Source of the DNA: RGIG3077 sp045541475 | GTDB lineage: Bacteria > Bacillota > Clostridia > Oscillospirales > Ruminococcaceae | DNA: 51,336 nt | Direction of reading: 5' to 3' | Assembly: GCA_045541475.1 (NCBI GenBank) | Contig: JAZQJI010000039.1 | Location: 1 to 51,336, forward strand | Part shown: positions 1 to 9,001 of the stretch, piece after piece | How the letters are laid out: the number at the start of each line of letters is the position of its first letter | Position numbering within the stretch: the first letter of the stretch is position 1 | The notes under the pieces: model-generated | The model's input: the letters and a program-made list of their open reading frames with translations, nothing else | Told to the model about the DNA's origin: nothing | The model's database searches: none | Program-made: the position numbers and the translations under genes

Positions 1-859
1 CTATTACAGATGCAGTAAATTCAGGGTTTGAATCAAGCTTTAAGCTGTATTCAATAATATGGTTATTTGAAAGATTTTCACCTGTTTTTCCGCTTCTTAT
101 AACAAATCCGCCATGAGGAATACCTGAATGGTTTTTATCAAGTTCTTCTTGTGAAATGAAATTAACTGTTGTGTCGTAATCGGCAAAATAATTTGGCATT
201 GTTTTTATTTCATTTTCAATTCTATCTTTATCAGCACCATCTTCTATGACTACATAACATTCTCTTGTATGCTTTTGTCTTGTTGTAAGTTCAGGGTTTT
301 CGCCGTTTCTTACGCTGTCAAGTGCGCTTTCTACGGGTATTGTATATTGTCTTGCATCAATAACGCCGTCAATTCTGCGGATAGCATCGGAATGGCCCTG
401 GCTTACACCCTTACCCCAAAAAGTATAATCCTTACCATTGGGAAGAATACAATTTGAGTAAAGTCTGTTAAGTGAAAACATGCCGGGGTCCCAGCCGCAT
501 GAAATGATAGCAACTTTGCCTGATTTTGATGCAGTTTCATCAACAGCTGCATAATGCTGAGGGATTTTTGCGTGCGTATCAAAGCTATCAATAACATTAA
601 ACATTGAAGCAAATTTTGGTGTAAGCACGGGCAAATCAGTTGCACTGCCGCCGCAAATAATCATAACGTCGATTTTCTCCGTCATTTTTTCCGCATCATC
701 AATACTGTAAGCCTTAGCAGTATCAGTAGCAAGCTTTACTTGAGAAGGATCACGTCTTGTAAAAACGCCGACAAGCTCCATATCCTCGTTCTGACGGATT
801 GCAAGCTCAACTCCCCTGCCAAGATTACCATAACCCAAAATACCGATTTTGATTGTCAT
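1..859 (-). CDS. ddh: meso-diaminopimelate dehydrogenase, C-terminus cut by window edge
   Basis: NADPH-dependent enzyme that aminates L-2-amino-6-oxopimelate (tetrahydrodipicolinate) with ammonia to meso-diaminopimelate in one step, supplying lysine and peptidoglycan. About 286 residues are visible of roughly 325 usual for the family. The N-terminus has the dinucleotide fold motif GILGYGNLGRG (residues 6-16). Further on come a VGVFTRRDP segment and CGWDPGMFSLNRL, the family's typical substrate-domain signature. The ATG at 857-859 has a GGAGATG ribosome site. It starts 17 bases after the rex stop, so it is the last visible gene of the acn-icd-rex-ddh operon. The grouping joins nitrogen-assimilating, NADPH-using steps. 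The reading runs off the left edge, so nothing can be said about its 3' end. Confidence 0.9.
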   Translation of the reverse strand, partial: MTIKIGILGYGNLGRGVELAIRQNEDMELVGVFTRRDPSQVKLATDTAKAYSIDDAEKMTEKIDVMIICGGSATDLPVLTPKFASMFNVIDSFDTHAKIPQHYAAVDETASKSGKVAIISCGWDPGMFSLNRLYSNCILPNGKDYTFWGKGVSQGHSDAIRRIDGVIDARQYTIPVESALDSVRNGENPELTTRQKHTRECYVVIEDGADKDRIENEIKTMPNYFADYDTTVNFISQEELDKNHSGIPHGGFVIRSGKTGENLSNNHIIEYSLKLDSNPEFTASVI

Positions 860-876
860 ACCAAATCATCTCCATA

Positions 877-1518
877 TTAAATTTCGTTATTAGCTCTGTA
901 TGTAAGAGTTAACAAGCTATCGCCTAAGTGTACATTTTCCACAACAACATTTTCGTGATAATCAAGACGCAAATCGTAATGTGAAAAATTCCAAAATGCT
1001 CTTATTCCCGCAGAAACAAGACTATCTGCCAATGATTGCGCCGCTTGTTTGGGAATACACAAAACAGCAACAACAGGCTTATGCTCTTCGCAATATTTTT
1101 GAATATCATCTGCATGATACACAGGAACATCGCAAATTGTTTTGCCGCATATTTCGGGATCGATATCAAAAATTGCTTCCAAAGCGCAACCCCGCTGTTC
1201 AAAATACATATAGCGTGCAATTGCATTACCCAAATTACCCGCACCGATCAGAATGGTTTTCAGCTTTGAATCAACACCCAGAATAGCGCCGATTTTGGAG
1301 TGCAAAACAGCAACATTATAGCCATAACCCTGATGTCCAAAGCCGCCAAAGCAGTTTAAATCCTGCCTTATCTGCGATGCTGTCAAATCCATCATCTGTG
1401 CAAGACTTTTTGATGATATTCGTTCAATTCCGCTTGATTTAAGCTCGCCCAGAAAACGATAATATCTGGGCAAACGCTTAATTACGGATATAGAAATTTT
1501 TGTATTATCTTTTGACAT
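877..1518 (-). CDS. rex: redox-sensing transcriptional repressor Rex
   Basis: Rex senses the NADH/NAD+ ratio and represses fermentation and redox genes when NADH is low. The 213 residues are full length. A winged helix occupies about residues 1-80, with the recognition segment SQIRQDLNCFGGFG at 49-61. A Rossmann domain begins with GAGNLGNA at 92-99, followed by an acidic FDIDP strand end, and the C-terminal domain-swapping helix follows. It starts 2 bases after the icd stop and is therefore translated with it. The operon promoter carries a Rex-type operator (4772-4789), so this Rex probably represses its own operon; that is inference from site and position. Family assignment is very secure. 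Confidence 0.96.
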   Translation of the reverse strand: MSKDNTKISISVIKRLPRYYRFLGELKSSGIERISSKSLAQMMDLTASQIRQDLNCFGGFGHQGYGYNVAVLHSKIGAILGVDSKLKTILIGAGNLGNAIARYMYFEQRGCALEAIFDIDPEICGKTICDVPVYHADDIQKYCEEHKPVVAVLCIPKQAAQSLADSLVSAGIRAFWNFSHYDLRLDYHENVVVENVHLGDSLLTLTYRANNEI

Positions 1519-1520
1519 GA

Positions 1521-2738
1521 TTACTTTTCGAGAATTTCCGTAATCTTTGCTGCAATAGCATCAAGAAATTCATCGGTATAAACCGCCTTTTTATTTTCAA
1601 GATTAGAAAGAGAGAGCAAATCCTTTGTCATAACACCGCTTTCAAGAACAGCGATTGTAGCATCTTCAATAGCCTTACCGAAGTTTTCAAGTTCAGCGTT
1701 ATTATCAAGTTCGCCACGCTTTTTGATAGCCCCACTCCATGCAAAGATTGTTGCAACGGGGTTTGCTGTTGCTCTTTCACCTTCAAGGTGACGGTAGTAA
1801 TGACGTGTAACTGTACCGTGTGCAGCTTCATACTCATACTTTCCATCGGGAGATACAAGAACGCTTGTCATCATACCAAGGCTGCCGAATGCTTTTGCAG
1901 CCATATCGGACATAACGTCACCGTCATAGTTCTTGCAAGCCCAGATATATCCACCTTCGCTTCCGACTGTTCTTGCAACAGCATCATCAATAAGAGTGTA
2001 GAAATACACAATGCCTGCCTGCTCAAACTTATCTTTATATTCATTCTCAAAGATATCGTTGAAAATATCCTTAAATCTGTGATCGTATGTCTTGGAGATG
2101 GTATCCTTAGCGGCAAACCACAAATCCTGCTTAACATCAAGGGCATAGTTAAAGCATGTTCTTGCAAAGCTTTCAATACTTGCATCAATGTTATGAACAC
2201 CCTGGATAATACCTGATGAATTTGTAAACTCATGAATGAGCTTTCTTGTTTCGTTACCGTTTTCATCGGTTACAACAAGCTCAGCCTTGCAGCCCTTTTC
2301 AACGCTCATTTCGGTGTTTTTGTAGATATCACCGTATGCGTGTCTTGCAATTGTAATGGGCTTTTGCCATGTGGGAATGTAAGGTGTGATACCCTTAACG
2401 GTAATAGGTGTTCTGAAAACAGTTCCGTCCATGATTGCACGAATTGTACCGTTAGGAGATTTCCACATTTCCTTAAGGTTATACTCGGTCATTCTTGCCG
2501 CATTAGGTGTAATGGTTGCGCACTTTACAGCAACACCGTATTTCTTTGTAGCGTTTGCACTGTCAATAGTGATCTGGTCATTGGTTTCGTTTCTCTTGAC
2601 CAATCCAAGATCATAATACTCTGTTTTCAAATCAACAAAGGGAAGAATAAGGGTATCCTTAATCATCTTCCACATAACTCTGGTCATCTCGTCGCCGTCC
2701 ATCTCAACAATGGGCGTTGTCATTTTGATTTTTTCCAT
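1521..2738 (-). CDS. icd: NADP-dependent isocitrate dehydrogenase, eukaryote-like homodimeric type
   Basis: Oxidises isocitrate to 2-oxoglutarate with NADP+, the step before glutamate synthesis. The 405 residues match the type II (human IDH1-like) subfamily rather than E. coli Icd. Active-site residues even fall at the IDH1 positions: SPNGTIR at 94-100 (Ser94, Asn96, Arg100), Arg109, Arg132 in the TIARHAYGD segment, and Tyr139. The start ATG follows GGAGG. It lies between aconitase and rex in one operon. With aconitase this forms the oxidative arm of an incomplete TCA cycle that typically serves glutamate supply in anaerobes; citrate synthase is not in the window. Confidence 0.96.
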   Translation of the reverse strand: MEKIKMTTPIVEMDGDEMTRVMWKMIKDTLILPFVDLKTEYYDLGLVKRNETNDQITIDSANATKKYGVAVKCATITPNAARMTEYNLKEMWKSPNGTIRAIMDGTVFRTPITVKGITPYIPTWQKPITIARHAYGDIYKNTEMSVEKGCKAELVVTDENGNETRKLIHEFTNSSGIIQGVHNIDASIESFARTCFNYALDVKQDLWFAAKDTISKTYDHRFKDIFNDIFENEYKDKFEQAGIVYFYTLIDDAVARTVGSEGGYIWACKNYDGDVMSDMAAKAFGSLGMMTSVLVSPDGKYEYEAAHGTVTRHYYRHLEGERATANPVATIFAWSGAIKKRGELDNNAELENFGKAIEDATIAVLESGVMTKDLLSLSNLENKKAVYTDEFLDAIAAKITEILEK

Positions 2739-2769
2739 TATTGCGTCCTCCGTAAAATTTATCGGTTAA

Positions 2770-4710
2770 TTACTTGTTAAGCTGATCTCTTGTGTAATCG
2801 AGCAAGCCGCCTGAAAGCATAATATCCTTTGTTCTGCCGGAAAGCTCGCACAAAACAGTAATATTTTCGCCCGTTGTCTTATTAACAAGAGTCAATTCCT
2901 GCTCGCCTGCAACAACTGCTTTTCTTACATCTGCAAGGCAAAGTTCATCGCCCTGGTTAATTTTATCGTAATCAGCTTCATTCTTGAAGGTAAGAGGCAA
3001 AATACCTGCGTTAATGAGATTTGCTCTGTGAATTCTTGCAAAGGATTTAACAAGAACAGCCTTAACGCCAAGATAAAGAGGTGCGAGCGCCGCATGCTCA
3101 CGAGAGGAGCCCTGACCGTAGTTGCTGCCGCCAACGATGATTGACTGTCCGAGCTCTTTTGCTCTTGTCGGGAACTGTTCATCACAAACGGTAAAGCAAT
3201 GCTGTGAAATTGCGGGGATATTCGAACGCAAGGGCAAAATCTTTGCGCCTGCGGGCATAATGTGGTCTGTTGTGATATTGTCACCTACCTTTAATGAGCA
3301 GGGTGCGTCGATTGTTTCAAGCAAGGGTGCTGTTTCGGGGAAGGGCTTGATGTTGGGTCCTCTGAGAATTTCAACATCCTTAGCTTCTGCTTCTGTTGCG
3401 GGCAGAGTAATCATGTTATCATTGATAAGGAATGTTTCGGGCAATTCAAACTCAGGCATATCGCCAATTGTTCTTGCATCGGTAAACACACCTGTAACCG
3501 CGCTGATAGCAGCTGTTTCGGGCGATACAAGGTAAACCTGACCATCCTTTGTTCCGCTTCTTCCAAGGAAGTTTCTATTGAAGGTACGAAGAGAAATACC
3601 GTTTGAATTGGGCGATTGTCCCATACCAATGCAGGGACCGCAAGCTGATTCAAGTATTCTTGCTCCTGCTGCGATAAGTATTGAAAGTGCGCCGTTTTCA
3701 GCAAGCATATTCAAAACCTGCTTTGAACCGGGAGCGATTGAAAGCGATACATCGGGGTGAACTGTCTTATCTTTAAGTATATGCGCTACTTTGAGCATAT
3801 CAAGCAAAGAAGAATTTGTGCAGGAACCGATACATACCTGGTCGATCTTCATGCCTGCAAGCTCAGATGCACTCTTGATATTATCGGGAGAATGAGGGCA
3901 AGCTGCCAAGGGCTCAAGCTCGGAAAGGTTGATGACAATTTCTTCATCATAAACTGCATCTTCATCTGCAGCAAGCTCAACATAAACATCTTCACGCTGC
4001 TGAGCCTTCAAGAACTGACGTGTAATTTCATCAGAAGGGAAGATTGATGTTGTTGCGCCAAGCTCAGCACCCATGTTGGTGATTGTTGCTCTTTCAGGAA
4101 CGGAAAGGGTTTTAACGCCCTCGCCGCAATATTCAATAACCTTGCCAACACCGCCCTTAACAGTCATTCTGCGCAAAACTTCAAGAATAACGTCCTTTGC
4201 GGCAACCCAGGGGCTAAGTTTGCCGATAAGCTCAACCTTAACAACCTTGGGGTATGTAATGTAATATGCGCCGCCGCCCATAGCTACGGCAACATCAAGA
4301 CCGCCTGCGCCCATTGCAAGCATACCGATACCGCCGCCTGTGGGTGTGTGGCTGTCAGAACCAATCAAAGTTTTGCCGGGTGCGCCAAATCTTTCAAGAT
4401 GCACCTGATGGCAGATACCGTTGCCGGGGCGTGAAAAATAAATGCCATGCTTTTTTGCAACGCTTCCGATAAAGCGATGGTCATCGGCATTTTCAAAGCC
4501 GTTCTGCAAGGTGTTGTGGTCTATATAAGCAACGGAACGCTCGGTTTTAACTCTCGGTACGCCCATTGCCTCAAATTCAAGATAAGCCATTGTTCCTGTT
4601 GCGTCCTGCGTTAAGGTTTGGTCTATACGCAAGCCAATTTCGCTGCCCTTTGTAAATTCACCATCTACAAGGTGAGCTTTAATAATCTTTTCAGTAAGTG
4701 TAAGTCCCAT
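2770..4710 (-). CDS. acn: aconitate hydratase
   Basis: Isomerises citrate to isocitrate through cis-aconitate using a [4Fe-4S] cluster. The 646 residues fit the short clostridial aconitase form, distinct from the ~890-residue AcnA and ~860-residue AcnB. The three cluster cysteines are visible: one in CIGSCTNSS near residue 293 and two in ACGPCIGMG near 357 and 360. Substrate-loop signatures GSDSHTPTGGGIG (N-terminal part) and GSNYGQGSSREHAA (swivel domain) are intact. It is the first gene of the acn-icd-rex-ddh operon, with an AAAGGAG ribosome site. The promoter and Rex-type operator lie just upstream, which suggests redox control. Confidence 0.96.
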   Translation of the reverse strand: MGLTLTEKIIKAHLVDGEFTKGSEIGLRIDQTLTQDATGTMAYLEFEAMGVPRVKTERSVAYIDHNTLQNGFENADDHRFIGSVAKKHGIYFSRPGNGICHQVHLERFGAPGKTLIGSDSHTPTGGGIGMLAMGAGGLDVAVAMGGGAYYITYPKVVKVELIGKLSPWVAAKDVILEVLRRMTVKGGVGKVIEYCGEGVKTLSVPERATITNMGAELGATTSIFPSDEITRQFLKAQQREDVYVELAADEDAVYDEEIVINLSELEPLAACPHSPDNIKSASELAGMKIDQVCIGSCTNSSLLDMLKVAHILKDKTVHPDVSLSIAPGSKQVLNMLAENGALSILIAAGARILESACGPCIGMGQSPNSNGISLRTFNRNFLGRSGTKDGQVYLVSPETAAISAVTGVFTDARTIGDMPEFELPETFLINDNMITLPATEAEAKDVEILRGPNIKPFPETAPLLETIDAPCSLKVGDNITTDHIMPAGAKILPLRSNIPAISQHCFTVCDEQFPTRAKELGQSIIVGGSNYGQGSSREHAALAPLYLGVKAVLVKSFARIHRANLINAGILPLTFKNEADYDKINQGDELCLADVRKAVVAGEQELTLVNKTTGENITVLCELSGRTKDIMLSGGLLDYTRDQLNK

Positions 4711-4749
4711 ATTTTTTCTCCTTTCGGCAACTTAAAAAATAACACAATA

Positions 4750-4778
4750 ATTATACAATAATAACGCCCCATTGTCAA
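4750..4778 (-). promoter_or_regulatory. sigma-A promoter of the acn-icd-rex-ddh operon
   Basis: Minus-strand TTGACA (4773-4778), 17-base spacer, TATAAT (4750-4755): a perfect consensus promoter 40 bases upstream of the acn start. Confidence 0.85.
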
Positions 4779-4789
4779 GATTTTAACAA
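4772..4789 (-). promoter_or_regulatory. Rex operator overlapping the acn promoter -35
   Basis: The minus-strand sequence TTGTTAAAATCTTGACAA matches the clostridial Rex consensus TTGTTAA-N4-TTAACAA at 13 of 14 defined positions. It contains the whole -35 hexamer, a position where bound Rex would block RNA polymerase. The operon it controls encodes Rex. The surrounding CGCCC/GGGCG arms could also make a weak hairpin after the radical SAM gene. Confidence 0.75.
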
Positions 4790-4805
4790 CAGGGCGAAAA
4801 TATTT

Positions 4806-5411
4806 TTATGAATCATATTTGCGTATGCGTAAACTGATGCCAAGGTTTTGTGAAATTTCCTTACATTCATCAATTTGCTGTTGCGGAATTACGTCAACAA
4901 GAGAAAAAACAACCTGCGGAACGTAGTTTTTTACACTTGAAGCAAATTTTAAAATTGCATCAAAGCTTTGCAGACCAAATTTTGGGTGGCAGAGCTTTTC
5001 GTATTCAACCGCACTTGATGTATTAAGGCTTATTGAAACAATATCAAACATATCTGCAAACATTGCGGCGGTATCCTTATTATTGATAAGATCGGACAAG
5101 CCGTTTGTGTTAAGGCGGATTTTGGGAGAATTTACGCTTTTAAGATATTTGCAAACCTCAATCATATCTTCAAGACGTTCAGTCGGTTCACCAAATCCAC
5201 AGAAAACCACTTCTTCATACTTTTGCAAATCGGTTTGTTTAATCGCTTCAATGATTTCGCTTACAGAAGGCTCACGCTCAAGCCAAAGTGGTTCGGAGCC
5301 GTAAGCACCGTCGCCATTGTTGCGTATGCAAAATTCGCAGGCACACGGGCAGCGGTTTGTTATGTTAAGGTAAAGCTTGTTGCCAACCTCATAAGCAATT
5401 GTCATGCTCAA
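4806..5411 (-). CDS. radical SAM protein, TatD-associated type
   Basis: Predicted radical S-adenosylmethionine enzyme of unknown substrate. At 201 residues it is short for the superfamily. The [4Fe-4S] cysteines are in a CxxxCxxC motif: Cys21, Cys25 and Cys28 in NRCPCACEFC. The SAM-binding GFGEPT motif follows at about residues 72-77, and RLNTNGLSDL is a typical later strand. It resembles the family named for its frequent position beside tatD, but no tatD is in this window. The gene lies downstream of a strong terminator (5438-5465), so it depends on read-through or on a promoter I cannot see. Superfamily secure, subfamily moderate. Confidence 0.8.
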   Translation of the reverse strand: MSMTIAYEVGNKLYLNITNRCPCACEFCIRNNGDGAYGSEPLWLEREPSVSEIIEAIKQTDLQKYEEVVFCGFGEPTERLEDMIEVCKYLKSVNSPKIRLNTNGLSDLINNKDTAAMFADMFDIVSISLNTSSAVEYEKLCHPKFGLQSFDAILKFASSVKNYVPQVVFSLVDVIPQQQIDECKEISQNLGISLRIRKYDS

Positions 5412-5437
5412 AATAAATCACACACTTTCTTCAAAAT

Positions 5438-5465
5438 AAAACGGGCGCTAATATTCGCCCGTTTT
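5438..5465 (-). terminator. intrinsic terminator after the 99-residue ORF
   Basis: Perfect 10-bp stem (AAAACGGGCG / CGCCCGTTTT) with an 8-base loop. In minus-strand transcripts it ends in UUUUAUUUU. It begins 4 bases after the stop of the upstream gene. Confidence 0.8.
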
Positions 5466-5468
5466 GAT

Positions 5469-5768
5469 TTATTGTTTTACAGTACGCTCAAGCCAAGCAT
5501 AAGCCAGATCAAGCGCTTCATAAAGACTTTCCTTATCGCTGGTTTTTTTAATAGCTTCAATCGGATTGAGCTTTTCATCAGTAGACATAAGATAAATCTT
5601 AATTTTAGTTGCAACATTTACATCATTAACGCGCTTTTGCTGCATAATCTGCATCATAACAATATATTCATCGGACATATTGCCGTAGTAGATTACATTA
5701 TTGCTGCGCACCAAGGGAAAGCCCTTGTATGAGAAAAAATCCTGTTTTACATTTGTCTGTTCACTCAT
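5469..5768 (-). CDS. conserved small protein of unknown function (99 aa)
   Basis: I do not recognise the family. The protein has 99 residues, no membrane segment, no signal peptide and no cysteine motif. It appears to be an alpha/beta domain: strands in the GFPLVRSNNVIYYGN stretch, then long helices with an acidic C-terminal part. A plausible GGAGG ribosome site precedes the ATG, a promoter-like TTGCAA-N17-TAGAAT lies upstream (5811-5839), and a strong terminator follows directly. It therefore looks like a genuine single-gene unit and not a chance frame. Confidence 0.65.
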   Translation of the reverse strand: MSEQTNVKQDFFSYKGFPLVRSNNVIYYGNMSDEYIVMMQIMQQKRVNDVNVATKIKIYLMSTDEKLNPIEAIKKTSDKESLYEALDLAYAWLERTVKQ

Positions 5769-5810
5769 TCGTCAAAGCCTCCTTCACTCTTTATTTATAT
5801 CGCCATATAT

Positions 5811-5839
5811 ATTCTAACATATTTTACAAAACATTGCAA
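5811..5839 (-). promoter_or_regulatory. candidate promoter of the 99-residue ORF
   Basis: Minus-strand TTGCAA (5834-5839), 17-base spacer, TAGAAT (5811-5816), about 45 bases before the start codon. Two mismatches from consensus in total. Confidence 0.5.
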
Positions 5840-5917
5840 GTATTTTTTAAAATATTTTTGCAAAGGTAACAATCGGACATAAAATCGCAAAAATCTACAC
5901 ACTTGCAACGGTAATTT

Positions 5918-7405
5918 TTAGAATGTCAGAATTGCTTCTTCGCCGTTGAGAACACGTTCTATATTGCCAAGCAATGCATCAACGTATGAAATTGAGCAGA
6001 TAAAGCTGGGTGTACCATTGTGGACGATGATTGCATTTCTTCCGTCAGTTGAATAAAACTCAATAGTTTCATCAGAAATAACACCGTCATAATCATTTTG
6101 CAAACCAACCTGAATTTTGCAGATAAGTTCATTTTCATCTACTTCGCCGATATATATCGACTCGCCGGGGGTTTTAAGCAAAAACTGATAGAATGTACGG
6201 AACATTTCGGAATCATATTCCTCACCGTTAAGTGTTACCTCATAGCTTTCGCTGTCGCCGCTGCCTTCAAAACTAAGGTCGCCTACTTCAGATTCAACAG
6301 TCAATGTGCCAACGTCATATACATAAGTGCCAAGCACCATTGAAGATGCAATAGTCTGCGGTGTCATAGAAATCCACGGAGCGTTATCATCATTGAAAAG
6401 ATAAATTACATCAACGCCGTAAAGATATCCGTAACGGTATGTTATGCCATCAACTTCAACCTCATCACCCACAAGGAAAGAGATGATACCATCTTCTATT
6501 TCTGTGAAAACGCTGCAGTATGGATCATCAAATCCACATTCAGCAAGTTCATCAGTGGTGGGATAAATCTTGTAAATATCATTAGCCAAAAGCCCGAAAA
6601 TTCCGTGAGTATAATCAGAAGATATAGTTACATCAAGGTAAGCATTTACGGGTGATGTCATGATATGCGAAGCGGTGTTGCCGTGCATAATATCTTTATA
6701 ATCAGCCGTTTTATCATATTCAAAAACAATATCGTAATCAATATCCTGGCGGGATACCGTTACTTTATTGATTTTCGGGAAAACGCTTTTCTCGGGTTCT
6801 TCAAGAACGGTTTTTGAAATAAAGTGGAACAGCTTCTGTTTGCAATGCAAAACAGCAGTATTTTCTACTGTATAAACAGCATCAGAGCCGGCAAGTTTTA
6901 CATAGGTTGTACCTGCAACAGGTGTTTCGTTACCGATATAAACTGTAACTTCATCGCTGGCAGTTTTAAGGGTAACATAAGCTGCATTTTGCTCATCAAG
7001 ACCATATTCAGCAAGGTTTTCGGGTGTTTCTGTTACAAGGCTTGCTTGTGCACATGCAAGATTGTTCGGAATGGTGTAAAGATAACCCTCTTCCTGCAAA
7101 ATGTCGTCATATTCATCAATAACATAGTAAAACTCTTCAGTTTCGTTGCCTTCGGCATCGACCTTTGTGCGCGAATGTTGAGTAAACGCAAACTTTTCGT
7201 TACCATTAAACATTGTAACATCAGTAATATCAGCTGTTTCAAAGGTGTTGAGATATATTGTTTCTACATCGGATTGTGATACTGATGATGATTGAGAATC
7301 AGATGTTTCGGTATCATCACCGCCAACTGACAAAAATATAATTGCGCCGACAAGCACCGCAATAGCGATGCCTGCCGCGATAAAAAACTTTATGTTGCTG
7401 CTCAT
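5918..7405 (-). CDS. DUF4340 membrane-anchored protein, Gld-type ABC partner
   Basis: A 495-residue protein with one N-terminal membrane helix (about residues 5-25) and a Ser/Thr/Asp-rich linker. The long extracytoplasmic part is built of repeated DUF4340-like units with YGLDEQNA and CGFDDPYC motifs. The role is unknown; proteins of this type accompany GldA/GldF/GldG ABC systems. I chose the ATG at 7403-7405 over an upstream in-frame codon because it has AGAAGGAG eight bases away and overlaps the previous stop as ATGA, which implies translational coupling to the GldG-like gene. Last gene of the four-gene unit. Confidence 0.8.
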   Translation of the reverse strand: MSSNIKFFIAAGIAIAVLVGAIIFLSVGGDDTETSDSQSSSVSQSDVETIYLNTFETADITDVTMFNGNEKFAFTQHSRTKVDAEGNETEEFYYVIDEYDDILQEEGYLYTIPNNLACAQASLVTETPENLAEYGLDEQNAAYVTLKTASDEVTVYIGNETPVAGTTYVKLAGSDAVYTVENTAVLHCKQKLFHFISKTVLEEPEKSVFPKINKVTVSRQDIDYDIVFEYDKTADYKDIMHGNTASHIMTSPVNAYLDVTISSDYTHGIFGLLANDIYKIYPTTDELAECGFDDPYCSVFTEIEDGIISFLVGDEVEVDGITYRYGYLYGVDVIYLFNDDNAPWISMTPQTIASSMVLGTYVYDVGTLTVESEVGDLSFEGSGDSESYEVTLNGEEYDSEMFRTFYQFLLKTPGESIYIGEVDENELICKIQVGLQNDYDGVISDETIEFYSTDGRNAIIVHNGTPSFICSISYVDALLGNIERVLNGEEAILTF

Positions 7406-8982
7406 CTGTGTCTCCTTCTGAACCAAACAATACCGCAAATCAAGAGAACGCATACGGGAATTGCAAATACAACAAGTATAGTTACAACCTTTGTCTGCTT
7501 GCCCGACATGATGATATCATAATTTTCAACCTGAGTAGAAGAAATCTGGAATTTTACAGAATCTTCTTTTTCGGTCATTGTGTTAACAGCACCAAGCAAC
7601 CAGTTGTAGTTATTAAGGGCGGAATTATCAAAACCTTCGTAGGTTACAAACGCTGAGCTTAACACCATAATATTGTTTACGCAAAGTACGTTATCAATAT
7701 AGTGTCTTCTTGCTGAAAGGGCAGCAATATCATAAACACCGTCGGAGCCTTCAACCACTTCGCCTTCAGAATCTACTACAACTGCCTTATCCGTTGTGGA
7801 AAGCAAGGAAATTGTGTAAGTGTCGCTCATTCTGTCAAAGCGTCTTGTCATAGGAATTACGTTAACCGCATAAATAGGAAGTTTATCATCAACAACGCCT
7901 ACATGAAAGTTATCATTCATATTTTCATGTTCGCTGTTATCAATAATCTGAGCGTACATATACTGGTTGCCGCTTTGGTCAAGCGCATAGCTTTCAGAAT
8001 CGGTTTCGTAAACAATTCCGTCGCCAAATTCAAAGCCCCAGTTGGCAAGAAAGCTATCAAGATTAGGAGTATCATGTTTAACTGTGCTTGCGATATAAAT
8101 AATATCAGTGCCGTACTTACCATCGTTGTAAAGATATGCGTCAATCTTATCAAGCGCCTCATCAGTATAGTCATTTTCAGCACCGGGGATAATCAAAACG
8201 CTGATATCTTCAGGGATATCCGATGTGAGAATATCAAAATATTCGTAGTAATATCCGTTAAGATTAAGCGACTTTACGAAATAATCAGCAACAGTACCTG
8301 TTTCTTCATTACCAATAACTGCAACTTTTATAGGATTTGCATTTGCAACAAAGGCAATTGCGGATGTGAGAGTGTTTTCTGTATCATAACCCATGATAAG
8401 ATCAGCCATATCATAATAGTTGTATGCATAGTAGTAATAATACTGATTAAGTGTTTCTTCATCAATAATAACGATATCCATAATATTGAACACCTTTACT
8501 CTTGAATCACACTGAACTACAACGTCGCCCTTTGCAAGCGCACCCGAATAGTTTTTGTTAAGTTCTGCAACCTTTGCAGGATTTTTTACCATATCAAAAA
8601 ATTCAACCTCGATATGATCGGAATAGCTTCCGTATTCCTTCAAAAGTTCAAGCACCTGCTTATCAATAACGGGTTCACCTATAACCGTACCGTTTTCAAA
8701 AGCTTCTTCAGCAAACAAAACGGAAATTTTAATATCCTGGTCAAGCCCCTTTACAAAATCAATCGATTCTTGCGAAAGCTCATAATACTTACTGCTTGTC
8801 AAGTCAATATTAAGCGATTTTTTTTCGTTGATAAGCGAAGCTACTATATTGAGCAGAACAACAACAACGATAAATACAACAACAAGTGTTGTTGACAATG
8901 CGCCGTATTTAAGCTTTTTGTGTGAGTTTGAAACAGGCTGTGTTTCGTTTGAGGTAATCATTTCTTTATTTTCATTACTCAT
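7402..8982 (-). CDS. GldG-like auxiliary protein of an ABC transport system
   Basis: 526 residues. A cytoplasmic N-terminus is followed by a membrane helix (about 27-50) and a large extracytoplasmic domain that starts with the ISVLFAEEAF strand region. A final membrane helix (about 495-518) ends in FRRRHR. This two-anchor plan is that of the GldG/ABC-transporter auxiliary family, where the outer domain has a degenerate Rossmann-like fold. The ribosome site is AAAGGAG. It sits between the permease and the DUF4340 gene. The substrate is unknown, and gliding is not implied in a Clostridia-type organism. Confidence 0.8.
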   Translation of the reverse strand: MSNENKEMITSNETQPVSNSHKKLKYGALSTTLVVVFIVVVVLLNIVASLINEKKSLNIDLTSSKYYELSQESIDFVKGLDQDIKISVLFAEEAFENGTVIGEPVIDKQVLELLKEYGSYSDHIEVEFFDMVKNPAKVAELNKNYSGALAKGDVVVQCDSRVKVFNIMDIVIIDEETLNQYYYYYAYNYYDMADLIMGYDTENTLTSAIAFVANANPIKVAVIGNEETGTVADYFVKSLNLNGYYYEYFDILTSDIPEDISVLIIPGAENDYTDEALDKIDAYLYNDGKYGTDIIYIASTVKHDTPNLDSFLANWGFEFGDGIVYETDSESYALDQSGNQYMYAQIIDNSEHENMNDNFHVGVVDDKLPIYAVNVIPMTRRFDRMSDTYTISLLSTTDKAVVVDSEGEVVEGSDGVYDIAALSARRHYIDNVLCVNNIMVLSSAFVTYEGFDNSALNNYNWLLGAVNTMTEKEDSVKFQISSTQVENYDIIMSGKQTKVVTILVVFAIPVCVLLICGIVWFRRRHR

Positions 8983-9001
8983 TGTTCATCACTCCTTTCA
9001 A

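Noticed and set aside
2232..2780. 182-codon plus-strand frame opposite icd
   Set aside because: Antisense shadow of a strongly conserved gene; no motif or start signal.
7903..8505. 200-codon plus-strand frame opposite the GldG-like gene
   Set aside because: Ile/Asn-rich antisense shadow, no ribosome site.
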